DNA of 64,000 nucleotides from Clostridiales bacterium. Its GTDB lineage: Bacteria > Bacillota > Clostridia > Oscillospirales > Oscillospiraceae. Made by a program: the position numbers and the translations under genes. Positions 1 through 7,180 of this stretch are shown one piece after another; the first letter of the stretch is position 1; each line of letters begins with the position of its first letter. Below the pieces are notes generated by a model, which was given only the letters and a program-made list of their open reading frames with translations, did no database searches and was not told where the DNA came from. Location of the stretch: contig JAJQEV010000118.1 of the NCBI GenBank assembly GCA_021201475.1, positions 1 to 64,000 of the forward strand. Reading direction: 5' to 3'.

Positions 1-54
1 GCTGCGTCTATTTTACTCCACGATGGAGGTTTACACAATTTTTGGGATGGTCTC
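1..54. mobile_element. End of an IS256-family-like insertion sequence (partial)
   Basis: Read on the minus strand from position 54, the sequence is GAGACCATCCC followed by AAAAATTGTGTAAACC. Its layout (GA..., then AATTGTGTAAA) resembles IS256-family terminal inverted repeats. The element would extend left out of the window, so no transposase is visible. Immediately outside, 55-109 forms an imperfect palindrome (GTCGGCGTCAAGGA ... TCCTTGACCCCGAC), a plausible target hairpin. The family assignment is from memory of the repeat shape and is tentative. Confidence 0.45.
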
Positions 55-179
55 GTCGGCGTCAAGGATAAATGGCTTCGCCGCGTCTTCGGCGTCCTTG
101 ACCCCGACGCCCCGTCCTGCTGTGTAGTAGACAAGCCCGGCTAAAGCCGGACTCTATTAAAAACTTTTCGCGGATGTGT

Positions 180-334
180 TCAACTTGCACTTGCAATTTG
201 CGCATTTTTGGAAAGCCCTGTTATCTCCGCTATTTCTGCTTCAGGGATTTTTTTCACATCCGTATTGCGATTTTTCTCGCCTGATACAATTCCTCTGGTG
301 TGCTTTTTCTGTAATCAATGTGCTCATTTTCCAT
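180..334 (-). pseudogene. Decayed small gene with a helix-turn-helix-like tail
   Basis: An ATG at 334 opens a reading frame beginning MENEHIDYRKSTPEELYQA and continuing ARKIAIRM before a TGA near position 256. A shift of one base restores a sensible peptide, KKIPEAEIAEITGLS, ending at 180. The pieces resemble the end of a short HTH or recombination-type nuclease protein, but the family cannot be named. The frameshift, AT-rich composition and position beside an IS end suggest a remnant. The rest of 1-443 holds no other gene that can be supported. Confidence 0.35.
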
Positions 335-442
335 GCCTATAGTATATCATACTTGAGTGAATATGGGAATGGCCTTATTGATATTTAGTTGCCAAATTAA
401 TAAGAGCAACGGCAGCCGCCTCTTTCCACGGCTAAGAGGCAA

Positions 443-483
443 TAAAAAAGCTGCCCGGAGCGCTGAATCCCAGCTCTCCGGGT
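443..483 (-). terminator. Intrinsic terminator of the PF06541 gene
   Basis: On the minus strand, CCCGGAG and CTCCGGG arms are followed by GCAGC and a run of six T. It lies 20 bases past the stop of the gene at 502-1365. Confidence 0.8.
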
Positions 484-501
484 CTGTCTCTATCGGTGGA
501 C

Positions 502-1365
502 TTATTGTTTCTTTTCCGCCGCCTTTTCCTCCTTCTTCCTGGCTTTCCGGTCGGCAAGGCGGGCCAGGCGATGGGCCTTCAGGGGGCTGCTCTCCTCCCG
601 GATTCGGTCAAGGAGTTTGCGATAGCGCTGACTGCCCAGGTGGTCATAGCGGTGACGGAACCGGGCGGAGTAGTAGGCCGCGTCCGCCAGCAAATCCGTC
701 TCCTTCAGCTCCAGCTGGAGCAGGGCGGCCTGCAGCCTGGTCTCGTCCAGCCTCTGCCTGCCGCGCTGGGCAAGCTCCTCCCTGCGGCGGTCCAGTTCCG
801 CGTTGACGGCCTTTGCCCGCTCCATCAGGACGGTGGTCATGGCCAGACTGCGGATGGTGGTCACAATATCCGCCAGCGTGATGACAGCGGCCACACCGGC
901 CAGCACCTGCCTTGTCAGAAGTGGAATCCCGGCAAACAGGCGCTCCGTGGCCGGGTGGAGGAAGTAAAGCACGATGTAAGCCGCCACCCCCCAAATCAGG
1001 CAGTAATCCAGTCGTATCCGCCCGTGGAGGTTGAAAGGCTTCTGGGAATAGTCCCAGTACCGGGTGTGAGTGGTGACCTCCAGCAGCCACCCCACGAAAT
1101 ACTCCCAGGCGGACAGTGTCACGGTGGACACCGCATAAAACAGCGCGGGATACCCCATCAGCCCCGTGAAAAACAGCACCATCATCAGGATGCCGATGCC
1201 ATAAATGGGGCAAATCGGCCCCTTCAGGAAGCCCCGCGCCACAAATTTCCTTTTGAAAAAAGAACACCAGCAGGTCTCCATAAACCACCCCAGGAAGGAG
1301 TACCAGAGGAAGTACAAAAACAGCAGCGAAATCGGATAGCCAAGCAGCGTTGGCTCAGTCATCAT
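502..1365 (-). CDS. Putative ABC-transporter type IV membrane protein (PF06541, CmpB-like)
   Basis: 287-residue membrane protein of the family called 'putative ABC transporter permease' (ABC_trans_CmpB). The first half has about five hydrophobic segments and the family's typical features: a YSFLGW-type first helix, a CPIYGIG loop and a W-Y-F pattern around WDYSQKPFNLHGR. The last ~100 residues are charged, rich in Arg, Lys and Glu, and likely cytoplasmic and helical; this tail is longer than in the paralogue at 29319-29846. No ATPase partner is adjacent, so a transport role is not shown. ATG at 1365 follows GAAAGG. It has its own terminator and appears monocistronic. Confidence 0.8.
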   Translation of the reverse strand: MMTEPTLLGYPISLLFLYFLWYSFLGWFMETCWCSFFKRKFVARGFLKGPICPIYGIGILMMVLFFTGLMGYPALFYAVSTVTLSAWEYFVGWLLEVTTHTRYWDYSQKPFNLHGRIRLDYCLIWGVAAYIVLYFLHPATERLFAGIPLLTRQVLAGVAAVITLADIVTTIRSLAMTTVLMERAKAVNAELDRRREELAQRGRQRLDETRLQAALLQLELKETDLLADAAYYSARFRHRYDHLGSQRYRKLLDRIREESSPLKAHRLARLADRKARKKEEKAAEKKQ

Positions 1366-1391
1366 ACATCATCCTTTCGGTTCCATCGGGG

Positions 1392-1925
1392 TCACCCGTC
1401 CTGATACTCCGCCAGGAGCGCATCCAGAACGGCGTTATAAATCTGCTCCGCATGGCCCTCAAAGCTGCGCTTCATGGCGTTGGCCTGGGAACGGCCCGGC
1501 GCCATCATCTCCAGGGTCATCACGTTCCCGGCATCGTCGTCCAGCGCCATGCGGACGGTGAAGCCGTCCGCTTCGGTTCGGGGCAACACATCGGCGCGCA
1601 CCATCTTCGCCCTGCGCAACTGCGCGTTCATGGCTGCCACGTTCCTGTCGCAGAGCTGGCGGACGGAGTAGGCCAGCTCCGACTCACAGATGGCGCCGTT
1701 GGCTTTCCCCTTGGGCGTGATAGAATACAGCCCCTGCTCCGATTGGACGTGGCCGGTCTCCTCCAGGCTGGCCAGCGCTTCGGAGAACTGGAAATAGTCC
1801 ACGCCCTCATCGCACAGCACCAGCTCCGTCAGCACCGTCCGGTTCACCGGCTGGCAGACCTGAGCAAGAATGTAGAGGATCAGCAGCTTCACTTCAAACG
1901 GTGTACGAACAAAACCATGGGACAT
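1392..1925 (-). CDS. DUF4364 family protein
   Basis: 177-residue cytoplasmic protein. The start MSHGFVRTPFEVKLLILY is typical of DUF4364, a family common in Clostridia, with a winged-helix-like N-terminal half (TPFEVKLLIL, then a segment ending in SEQGLYSITPKGK) and a C-terminal half of unknown role. I take the ATG at 1925 because GGGAGGG precedes it; the frame is open further upstream but that part is low-complexity and Arg-rich. A minus-strand promoter, TTGCGA-17-TATAAT, lies at 1989-2017. Function is unknown; a transcriptional role is only an inference from the fold-like pattern. Confidence 0.8.
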   Translation of the reverse strand: MSHGFVRTPFEVKLLILYILAQVCQPVNRTVLTELVLCDEGVDYFQFSEALASLEETGHVQSEQGLYSITPKGKANGAICESELAYSVRQLCDRNVAAMNAQLRRAKMVRADVLPRTEADGFTVRMALDDDAGNVMTLEMMAPGRSQANAMKRSFEGHAEQIYNAVLDALLAEYQDG

Positions 1926-1988
1926 AGTACGGCCCTCCCATCTGCCTGCGCATCCGCCATCCATTCGGCGGCGGTGCATTCTATGAAT

Positions 1989-2017
1989 ATTATAGCGAAA
2001 AGGGAACGGAATCGCAA
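1989..2017 (-). promoter_or_regulatory. Sigma-A promoter of the DUF4364 gene
   Basis: On the minus strand TTGCGA (2012-2017) and TATAAT (1989-1994) are separated by 17 bases. Confidence 0.6.
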
Positions 2018-2072
2018 GAGGGCCAGTCGGCCCCCGGCCGGAGGATTCGTGGGACAAAAACCGGCCGATGGG

Positions 2073-2116
2073 TAAAAAGACCTCCCATGCCCCCGCGAAG
2101 CGGCGGGGATGGGAGG
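2073..2116 (-). terminator. Terminator of the thiE-thiD-cytX unit
   Basis: A long stem (CCTCCCAT with CCCCGCC, GCTTCG loop) is followed on the minus strand by TCTTTTTA, downstream of cytX. Confidence 0.85.
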
Positions 2117-2148
2117 CCCTTAACAATTGTGCGGTTCCGATGCCCTGT

Positions 2149-3318
2149 TCAGGCTGCGTTCCGCTCGCATACCTTGCCCCAGAACAGGGCAAGGACCATG
2201 GTGATGAGCATATCCGGCAGGGTGTTCCCCAGGGGCAGGTCTACCTGCATCAGCAGCCGGTACACCACAAAGCCGATGAGCCAAATCACCAGCCGGGAGA
2301 CGGAATACGCCTTCTCACTACAGTCCGTTTTCAGCAGGAAGAAGTCGGCCATCTGCACCGCGATCATGGGGGCGAACACCGAGCCGATGAGGTAGAGGAA
2401 GTCGGTAATGTCGTCCATGGGGAACAGGATAGCGGCCACGATGCCCACCGCCGTCACCACAATGGCGGTCAGCTTGCCGTTGCACTTGCTGGTGATGGCC
2501 TCGGCAGAGACCCCGGCGGAGTAGGCATCCAGGAAGGTGGTGGTGACGGTGGACAGCACCACGATGACCAGTCCCACGATGCCAAGCCCCGCCTGCACCA
2601 TGATGGTGGCTACGTCGCTCTCCCCGGTGTAGATGGCGGCCCCCATGCCGATGAAGTACATCCAGCAGGAGACAAGGCCGTACACCACCGTGCTGGCCAG
2701 GGTAGCAGCCACGGGCTTCTCCGCGTCACGGGTATAGTCGCTGATGAGGGGGAGCCAGCTCAGGGGCATGGCCACCGCCAGCTCCACCGCCGCCCCGAAG
2801 GTCAGCGTCTCCTGGGTCTCGGCGGACACCGCACCGCTGTCAAAGAAAATCACCTTGCACAGCACCAGCGTCAGCAGGAAGAGCAGCGCCATCGCCACCT
2901 GATTGACCCGGCCCAGGTTGGTGATGCCCACCACCAGCCAAACGATGATGAGCCCGCCGATGACCAGGCACCACACCCAGCTGCCTACCCCGGCAATGCC
3001 GTTGGCGGCCAGGGCTCCATCGTAAATCATAATGGCCGTCCAGCCCACCAGCTGCAATACGTTCAGCACGGCGAACAGCAGCCCGCCCTTCTGGCCGAAG
3101 CTGAGCTTCACCGTCTCCATGGCGCTGAGGCCGGTGCGCCCGCCGATGAGCCCGGCGAAGAACATCATGGCGCAGCCGATGAGGTGGCCCAGGAGGATGG
3201 CCAGCAGGCCCTTCGTCATGCCCAGCGGGGCGAAGTAGGTGCCGGTCAAAATCTCCGCGATGGAGACCCCGGCCCCGAACCAAATCAGCCCGTTCTGGGC
3301 AACCGTGGTCTTTTTCAT
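2149..3318 (-). CDS. cytX: Putative hydroxymethylpyrimidine transporter CytX (NCS1 family)
   Basis: 389-residue integral membrane protein with about eleven to twelve hydrophobic segments. The opening LIWFGAGVSIAEILTGTYFA and the following GLLAILLGHLIG match the nucleobase/cation symporter (NCS1) family, and the short CytX branch is tied to thiamine regulons. It should import the pyrimidine precursor HMP for ThiD. The start codon overlaps the thiD stop by four bases, so translation is coupled. It is last in the leftward thiE-thiD-cytX unit governed by the TPP riboswitch at 4942-5028. The substrate is inferred from family and context. Confidence 0.88.
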   Translation of the reverse strand: MKKTTVAQNGLIWFGAGVSIAEILTGTYFAPLGMTKGLLAILLGHLIGCAMMFFAGLIGGRTGLSAMETVKLSFGQKGGLLFAVLNVLQLVGWTAIMIYDGALAANGIAGVGSWVWCLVIGGLIIVWLVVGITNLGRVNQVAMALLFLLTLVLCKVIFFDSGAVSAETQETLTFGAAVELAVAMPLSWLPLISDYTRDAEKPVAATLASTVVYGLVSCWMYFIGMGAAIYTGESDVATIMVQAGLGIVGLVIVVLSTVTTTFLDAYSAGVSAEAITSKCNGKLTAIVVTAVGIVAAILFPMDDITDFLYLIGSVFAPMIAVQMADFFLLKTDCSEKAYSVSRLVIWLIGFVVYRLLMQVDLPLGNTLPDMLITMVLALFWGKVCERNAA

Positions 3319-4124
3319 CTCTGGGCCTCCTTCCGGTACTGGGCGGGGAGGGCAAAGGCGTGATCCATGGGGCCGGAGCCGTGGCCCAGGTCCAGCATGG
3401 CGGACAGCGCCCCGGAGATGTACTCCTTCGCCATGGCCACCGCCTCCTCCAGGGGATAGCCCTTGGCCAGGTTGGCGGCGATGGCGCTGGACAGGGTGCA
3501 GCCTGTGCCGTGGGTGTTGGGGTTGTCAATGCGCTTGCCCCTGAGCCACAGGGCCTTGCCCTCCCGCCACAGCAGGTCGTTGGCATCGTTCAGGTCGTGG
3601 CCGCCCTTGCACAGGACGCTGCATCCGTAGCGCTGGCTGATTTCCCTGGCCGCCTGCTCCATCTGTTCGGGGGAGGTGATGGAGTGCCCCGCCAGAATCT
3701 CCGCCTCCGGAATGTTGGGGGTGGCGACCTCTGCCAGAGGCAGCAGCTCCGTCACCAGGGCGTCCACTGCGTCGTCCCGCAGCAGCTTGGCGCCGGAGGT
3801 GGCAACCATCACCGGATCCACCACGATATGTTGGGCGTGATACTGCTTCAGCTTCCAGGCGATGACCCGAATCAGGTCGCTGGAGGAGACCATGCCGATT
3901 TTCACGGCGTCGGGCGCAATGTCTGTAAACACGGCGTCCAGCTGCTCCTCCAAAAAGGTGGGTGTTGCCTCCAGAATGTCTGTGACGCCGGTGGTGTTCT
4001 GGGCAGTCAGGGCGGTGATGGCGCTCATGGCGAATACGCCATTCATGGTCATCGTCTTGATGTCTGCCTGGATACCGGCGCCTCCGCTGGAATCGCTTCC
4101 GGCGATCGTCAATGCTGTTTTCAT
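3315..4124 (-). CDS. thiD: Hydroxymethylpyrimidine / phosphomethylpyrimidine kinase ThiD
   Basis: 269-residue ribokinase-fold enzyme that phosphorylates HMP to HMP-P and then HMP-PP in the cytoplasm for thiamine salvage. The N-terminal TIAGSDSSGGAGIQADIKT is the signature substrate-binding segment, MTALTAQNT-type residues follow (ITALTAQNTTGV), and the C-terminal NPHGTGCTLSSAIAA-type anion-hole motif appears as NTHGTGCTLSSAIAANLA. Length is normal. AAAGGAG precedes the ATG. It lies 117 bases downstream of thiE, with a T-run-free hairpin between, and overlaps cytX. Confidence 0.97.
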   Translation of the reverse strand: MKTALTIAGSDSSGGAGIQADIKTMTMNGVFAMSAITALTAQNTTGVTDILEATPTFLEEQLDAVFTDIAPDAVKIGMVSSSDLIRVIAWKLKQYHAQHIVVDPVMVATSGAKLLRDDAVDALVTELLPLAEVATPNIPEAEILAGHSITSPEQMEQAAREISQRYGCSVLCKGGHDLNDANDLLWREGKALWLRGKRIDNPNTHGTGCTLSSAIAANLAKGYPLEEAVAMAKEYISGALSAMLDLGHGSGPMDHAFALPAQYRKEAQR

Positions 4125-4241
4125 GTTTCATACTCCTTTTTTGATTCAGCATTTCGTTTTATTACGCGACGCAAGGTGGTGCCCCCAATGCGCCCCGTGA
4201 AACCGGCCCTGTGGGCCGCAGTTTCCTGTTATGAAGTTGTG

Positions 4242-4874
4242 TCAGAGCTGCTCCGCCAGCCGCCGCAGCTCCCTGGCAGCTTCCTGCACGTCCTCCTGGG
4301 CGAAGAGAGCGCTGACCACCGCCGCCCCTGCCAGACTGCAGCCCTGCAGCTGGGGCAGGTTGCCCTGCGTAATGCCGCCGATGGCCACCACGGGAATGTT
4401 CACCGCCGCCGTGACCGCTTGCAGCGTCTCCCTGGGGATGGGCCTGGCGTCGGTTTTCGTCCCCGTCACAAAGGCCGCGCCGCAGCCCAGGTAGTCCGCC
4501 CCGGCCCGCTGGGCCGCCACGGCCTGGGCCACGCTGTGGGCGGATACGCCGAGGATTTTGTCCGGCCCCAGCAGCGCCCGGGCCTGCTCCGCCGCCATGT
4601 CCTCCTGACCCACATGGACGCCGTCCGCCCCCACTGCCAGGGCCAGGGCCACGTCGTCATTCACCAGAAAGGGGACGCCGTACCGGCGGCACAGGGCGCG
4701 GAGCGCCTTTGCCTCCGCCAGAAGCGCCTCGCCGGTCAGCGTCTTTTCCCGCAGCTGGACGATGGTGGCCCCGCCCAGAATGGCCTGCTCCATCTGGCTC
4801 TCCAGGGTGCGGCCGTGGAGCCAGGCGCGGTCTGTCACTGCGTACAGCCGCAGCGTTTCCGGTTTCACTTTCAT
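4242..4874 (-). CDS. thiE: Thiamine-phosphate synthase ThiE
   Basis: 210-residue TIM-barrel enzyme that joins HMP-PP and thiazole phosphate to thiamine phosphate. Visible motifs are LYAVTDRAWL at the start, QLREKTLTGEAL for diphosphate binding, NDDVALALAVGADGVHVGQED, GVSAHSVAQA, and VVAIGGITQGN near the C-terminus. I choose the ATG at 4874 because GGAGAGG lies five bases before it; an ATG at 4892 would place that site inside the gene. First gene of the leftward thiE-thiD-cytX unit, directly behind a TPP riboswitch with a terminator. Confidence 0.96.
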   Translation of the reverse strand: MKVKPETLRLYAVTDRAWLHGRTLESQMEQAILGGATIVQLREKTLTGEALLAEAKALRALCRRYGVPFLVNDDVALALAVGADGVHVGQEDMAAEQARALLGPDKILGVSAHSVAQAVAAQRAGADYLGCGAAFVTGTKTDARPIPRETLQAVTAAVNIPVVAIGGITQGNLPQLQGCSLAGAAVVSALFAQEDVQEAARELRRLAEQL

Positions 4875-4890
4875 ATCCACCTCTCCAAAC

Positions 4891-4935
4891 AAAAATGCCG
4901 CAAAGCGCCCAAAGAGAGGGACACCTGCGGCATCA
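4891..4935 (-). terminator. Riboswitch-controlled terminator before thiE
   Basis: On the minus strand ATGCCGCA pairs with TGCGGCAT and is followed by TTTTTG. It lies between the TPP aptamer and thiE and is the likely expression platform. Confidence 0.8.
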
Positions 4936-4941
4936 AATACA

Positions 4942-5028
4942 GTCTCCCTACGTTGGCATTACCCAAATCAGGTTCTTCGGGTCACGGCGATGCAGCCGAC
5001 TCTCAGCCCGCTCCGGCGAGCTCCCCGT
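4942..5028 (-). promoter_or_regulatory. TPP riboswitch controlling thiE-thiD-cytX
   Basis: The minus strand carries the canonical THI-box pieces in order: GGGGAGC, GCTGAGAG, GACCC, GAACCTGAT, TAATGCC and CGTAGGGA. These are the pyrimidine- and pyrophosphate-binding halves of the TPP aptamer. It sits downstream of TTGCAA-17-TATAGT and upstream of a terminator, so high TPP should stop transcription of thiE-thiD-cytX. Confidence 0.96.
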
Positions 5029-5044
5029 TTCGTTGTCGTATGTT

Positions 5045-5073
5045 ACTATACGCCCTTTTCCGGCAAATTGCAA
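5045..5073 (-). promoter_or_regulatory. Sigma-A promoter of thiE-thiD-cytX
   Basis: Minus-strand TTGCAA (5068-5073) and TATAGT (5045-5050) with a 17-base spacer, just upstream of the riboswitch. Confidence 0.8.
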
Positions 5074-5080
5074 GGGGCGC

Positions 5081-5109
5081 TTGACAATTTCTGCCTGCTC
5101 CTTTATAAT
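5081..5109 (+). promoter_or_regulatory. Sigma-A promoter of thiW-thiM
   Basis: TTGACA at 5081-5086 and TATAAT at 5104-5109 with a 17-base spacer, a perfect consensus. Its -35 box is seven bases from the -35 of the opposing thiE promoter. Confidence 0.9.
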
Positions 5110-5121
5110 GGACAAAGACAA

Positions 5122-5206
5122 ATCAGGGGAGCCTGCTCTTTTGGCTGAGAGGAAGTTCGACTTCGACCCTTATGACCTGACGTGGATCATGCCACCGTAG
5201 GAAGCA
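5122..5206 (+). promoter_or_regulatory. TPP riboswitch controlling thiW-thiM
   Basis: Plus-strand THI-box elements appear in order: CAGGGGAGC, GGCTGAGAGG, GACCCTTATGACCTGA, GGATCATGCCACCGTAGGAA. The arm between CTGAGA and GACC is a short AGTTCGACTT hairpin. Transcription should start near 5116, directly before it. A terminator follows at 5247-5278. Confidence 0.95.
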
Positions 5207-5246
5207 TTCGTTTCGCACAGCCGGTTCTGTGCCGCTTTGTTGTTCC

Positions 5247-5278
5247 GGGGGCGCCTGTCAGGCGCCCCTCTTTTTGTT
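5247..5278 (+). terminator. Riboswitch-linked terminator before thiW
   Basis: GGGGGCGCCT pairs with AGGCGCCCC around a short loop and is followed by TCTTTTTG. It is the expected off-state platform of the TPP switch at 5122. Confidence 0.85.
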
Positions 5279-5540
5279 GCCCCGGCGGACGGGATGGAAA
5301 GGGTGGTGAAAGGCTGACGTGCAGCGTTGCCCCGACGGTAACAGGGGCCCGGCGGAGGGGGAGCGCCCTGCGCCGCGGTACAATAGCGATGGGAAGCCGT
5401 GTTCCGGCGTGAGAGGAAGCCAGCAAGCCTCGACCGAAGGCAGAGGGCCAAGCTGCGCTCTGCCCCTCCCCTGTGGGTGGCTATTTACCGAGGGTTGCCC
5501 GCCATCCACCCAATTCATCATAGTATAAGGAGAGAAATTA
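5279..5540 (+). other. Long structured leader between the TPP-switch terminator and thiW
   Basis: About 260 bases with no gene that I can support. It contains several GC-rich potential stems, for example GGGTGG (5484 region) with CCACCC just before thiW, and a weak TACAAT. I looked for cobalamin, T-box, Moco and a further TPP motif and did not find a convincing match. Confidence 0.4.
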
Positions 5541-5542
5541 CC

Positions 5543-6061
5543 ATGAGAAGTCAATCTACCAGAAAGCTGACCGTCGCCGCCCTGCTGTGCGCCGTTGCCG
5601 TCGTGGGCAGTATGTTCTCCGTCCCCGTGTTCGGCAGCAAGTGCGCCCCGGTGCAGCACATGGTCAACATCGTCAACGCCGTGCTGCTGGGCCCGTGGTA
5701 CGGCGTGGTGTCCGCCTTCGTGTCCAGCCTGCTGCGGAATCTGCTGGGGCTGGGCAGCCCCATGGCCTTCCCGGGCAGTATGTGCGGCGCATTGCTGTGC
5801 GGCCTGGTGTATGCCAAAACGAAGAAGCTGCTGCCTACCCTGATTGCCGAGGTGTTCGGCACCGGCGTGCTGGGCGGCCTGGCGGCCTATCCTGTCTCCA
5901 TCCTCATCATGGGGAACGCTGCGGCGGACATTGCCTTTTACGCCTACATCGTGCCCTTCCTGATTTCCACCGTGGCGGGCTCCATCCTGGCCGGTGTGCT
6001 GGTCTTTGCGCTGCAAAGGAACGGCGCGCTGGAGGGCATGAGGGCCTCGTTGGAGCGCTGA
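5543..6061 (+). CDS. thiW: Energy-coupling factor substrate-binding (S) component ThiW
   Basis: 172-residue integral membrane protein with five to six hydrophobic segments, the size expected of an ECF-transporter S component. It has ThiW features: SVPVFGSKCAPVQHMVNI near the N-terminus, then GPWYGVVSAFVSSLLRN and GSPMAFPGSMCGALLCGL. It should capture the thiazole precursor hydroxyethylthiazole and share the housekeeping EcfA/A'/T module, which is not in this window. AAGGAGAG precedes the ATG at 5543. It is followed three bases later by thiM, and the pair is under a TPP riboswitch, which supports the thiazole role. Confidence 0.92.
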   Translation: MRSQSTRKLTVAALLCAVAVVGSMFSVPVFGSKCAPVQHMVNIVNAVLLGPWYGVVSAFVSSLLRNLLGLGSPMAFPGSMCGALLCGLVYAKTKKLLPTLIAEVFGTGVLGGLAAYPVSILIMGNAAADIAFYAYIVPFLISTVAGSILAGVLVFALQRNGALEGMRASLER

Positions 6062-6064
6062 CCG

Positions 6065-6847
6065 ATGGACGCCTCTCTGCTGGCGGCGCTACGGGAGAAG
6101 AAGCCGCTGATCCATTGCATCTCCAACATCGTCACCGCCAACGACTGCGCCAACCTCCTGCTGGCGGTGGGGGCAAGCCCCATGATGGCCCAGGCCCCGG
6201 AGGAGATGGAGGAGATTTCCGCCGCCGCCAAGGCGGTGGTGCTGAATACCGGCACCCCCAGCGAAGAGAAGTTCGCCGCCTGCCTGCGGGCGGGCCGCAC
6301 CGCCTGCCGGGCCGGGATACCCGTGGTGCTGGATCCGGTGGGGGTGGGGGCCAGCCGCTGGCGGCTGGGCCATGTCCAGATGCTGCTCAAAGAAGTGTAT
6401 CCCGCCATCCTGCGGGTGAACTACGGCGAAGCCGCCGCCCTGCTGCGGGGCGGGCAGACGGAGCGGGGGGTGGACAGCCTCCTGCCGCCGGAGCAGGACG
6501 CCGCCGCAACAGCGACGGCGCTGGCCAGGGCGCTGTCCACTGTGGTGCTGCTCAGCGGCACTGAGGACGTGGTGACAGACGGCGAAGCCGTGGAGACTGT
6601 GTCCGGCGGCAGCGGCTGTATGCGCAGCGTCACCGGGGCGGGCTGTATGCTGTCCGTCCTCTGCGGCGGATTCAGCGCCGTAGCCGCCACGCCCCTGGAG
6701 GGGGCCGTCTGTGCCGCCCGGTTCTGGAAGCAGGCGGCGGCACTGGCGGAGCAGGACGCCGCCGGACGGGGCATGGGCAGCTTCCGGGTGGCGCTGTTCG
6801 ATGCGGCCTTCCGACTGTCCTGCGGGGCAGAAAAACGGAATCATTGA
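6065..6847 (+). CDS. thiM: Hydroxyethylthiazole kinase ThiM
   Basis: 260-residue ribokinase-like enzyme phosphorylating hydroxyethylthiazole for ThiE. Motifs: PLIHCISNIVTANDCANLL at the start, [33 protein letters not shown], and the GAGCMLSVL anion-hole segment (usual GTGC/D replaced by GAGC, as in many ThiM). Together with ThiW it forms the thiazole salvage arm, while thiD and cytX on the other side of the riboswitch pair form the pyrimidine arm. No biosynthetic thiC or thiG is present here, so salvage is the only route seen. Confidence 0.96.
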   Translation: MDASLLAALREKKPLIHCISNIVTANDCANLLLAVGASPMMAQAPEEMEEISAAAKAVVLNTGTPSEEKFAACLRAGRTACRAGIPVVLDPVGVGASRWRLGHVQMLLKEVYPAILRVNYGEAAALLRGGQTERGVDSLLPPEQDAAATATALARALSTVVLLSGTEDVVTDGEAVETVSGGSGCMRSVTGAGCMLSVLCGGFSAVAATPLEGAVCAARFWKQAAALAEQDAAGRGMGSFRVALFDAAFRLSCGAEKRNH

Positions 6848-7180
6848 GTTTCCCCTGGTAAGATTTTGCGAAGAGTTCGGTTGCCCATTGTCACAGGGGC
6901 TGCTTTCCCTGCGCCGTCGGAAAAACGGAAAAAAATCGGTTTAGGAGGAGGTTCCCGGAGCCCTCGCTTAAGCTAAGCCGTTTTCTTTCCTGCATTCGGG
7001 CCCTGTCCCTGTCCTGGGAGGGAAGCCCCCTAAGCGGACAGCAACGCCGCATCGTGCCTGCCTGTCCTCTTGCATTTCCGCCCGCAATTTGATAAACTGA
7101 ACCGTGATAACAGGTGTCTGCAGATGTCCGCAGCGCCGGAATGAACTGCTCCCCTTTTGGGAGGCACAGGAGGATGAACG
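6848..7180. other. Intergenic region before the hydroxyacid dehydrogenase
   Basis: About 330 bases without a supported gene. A plus-strand promoter candidate, TTGCAT (7070-7075) -17- TAAACT (7093-7098), lies 80 bases before the next start. Two AAAAACGG runs near 6830-6925 and a CTTAAGCTAAG palindrome near 6966 are present without a clear role. Confidence 0.45.

Noticed and set aside
496-1404. Long frame on the plus strand opposite the PF06541 gene, and many similar long frames elsewhere (for example 2068-3363, 3360-5084, 46533-48833, 60930-63518)
   Set aside because: They are antisense shadows of well-recognised genes, rich in Gly, His, Arg and Gln, without motifs; high GC content leaves frames open by chance.
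5279-5540. Cobalamin riboswitch or T-box in the thiW leader
   Set aside because: The hallmark words of either class are missing; isolated similarities such as GGGAAGCC or AGGGTGG are not enough.
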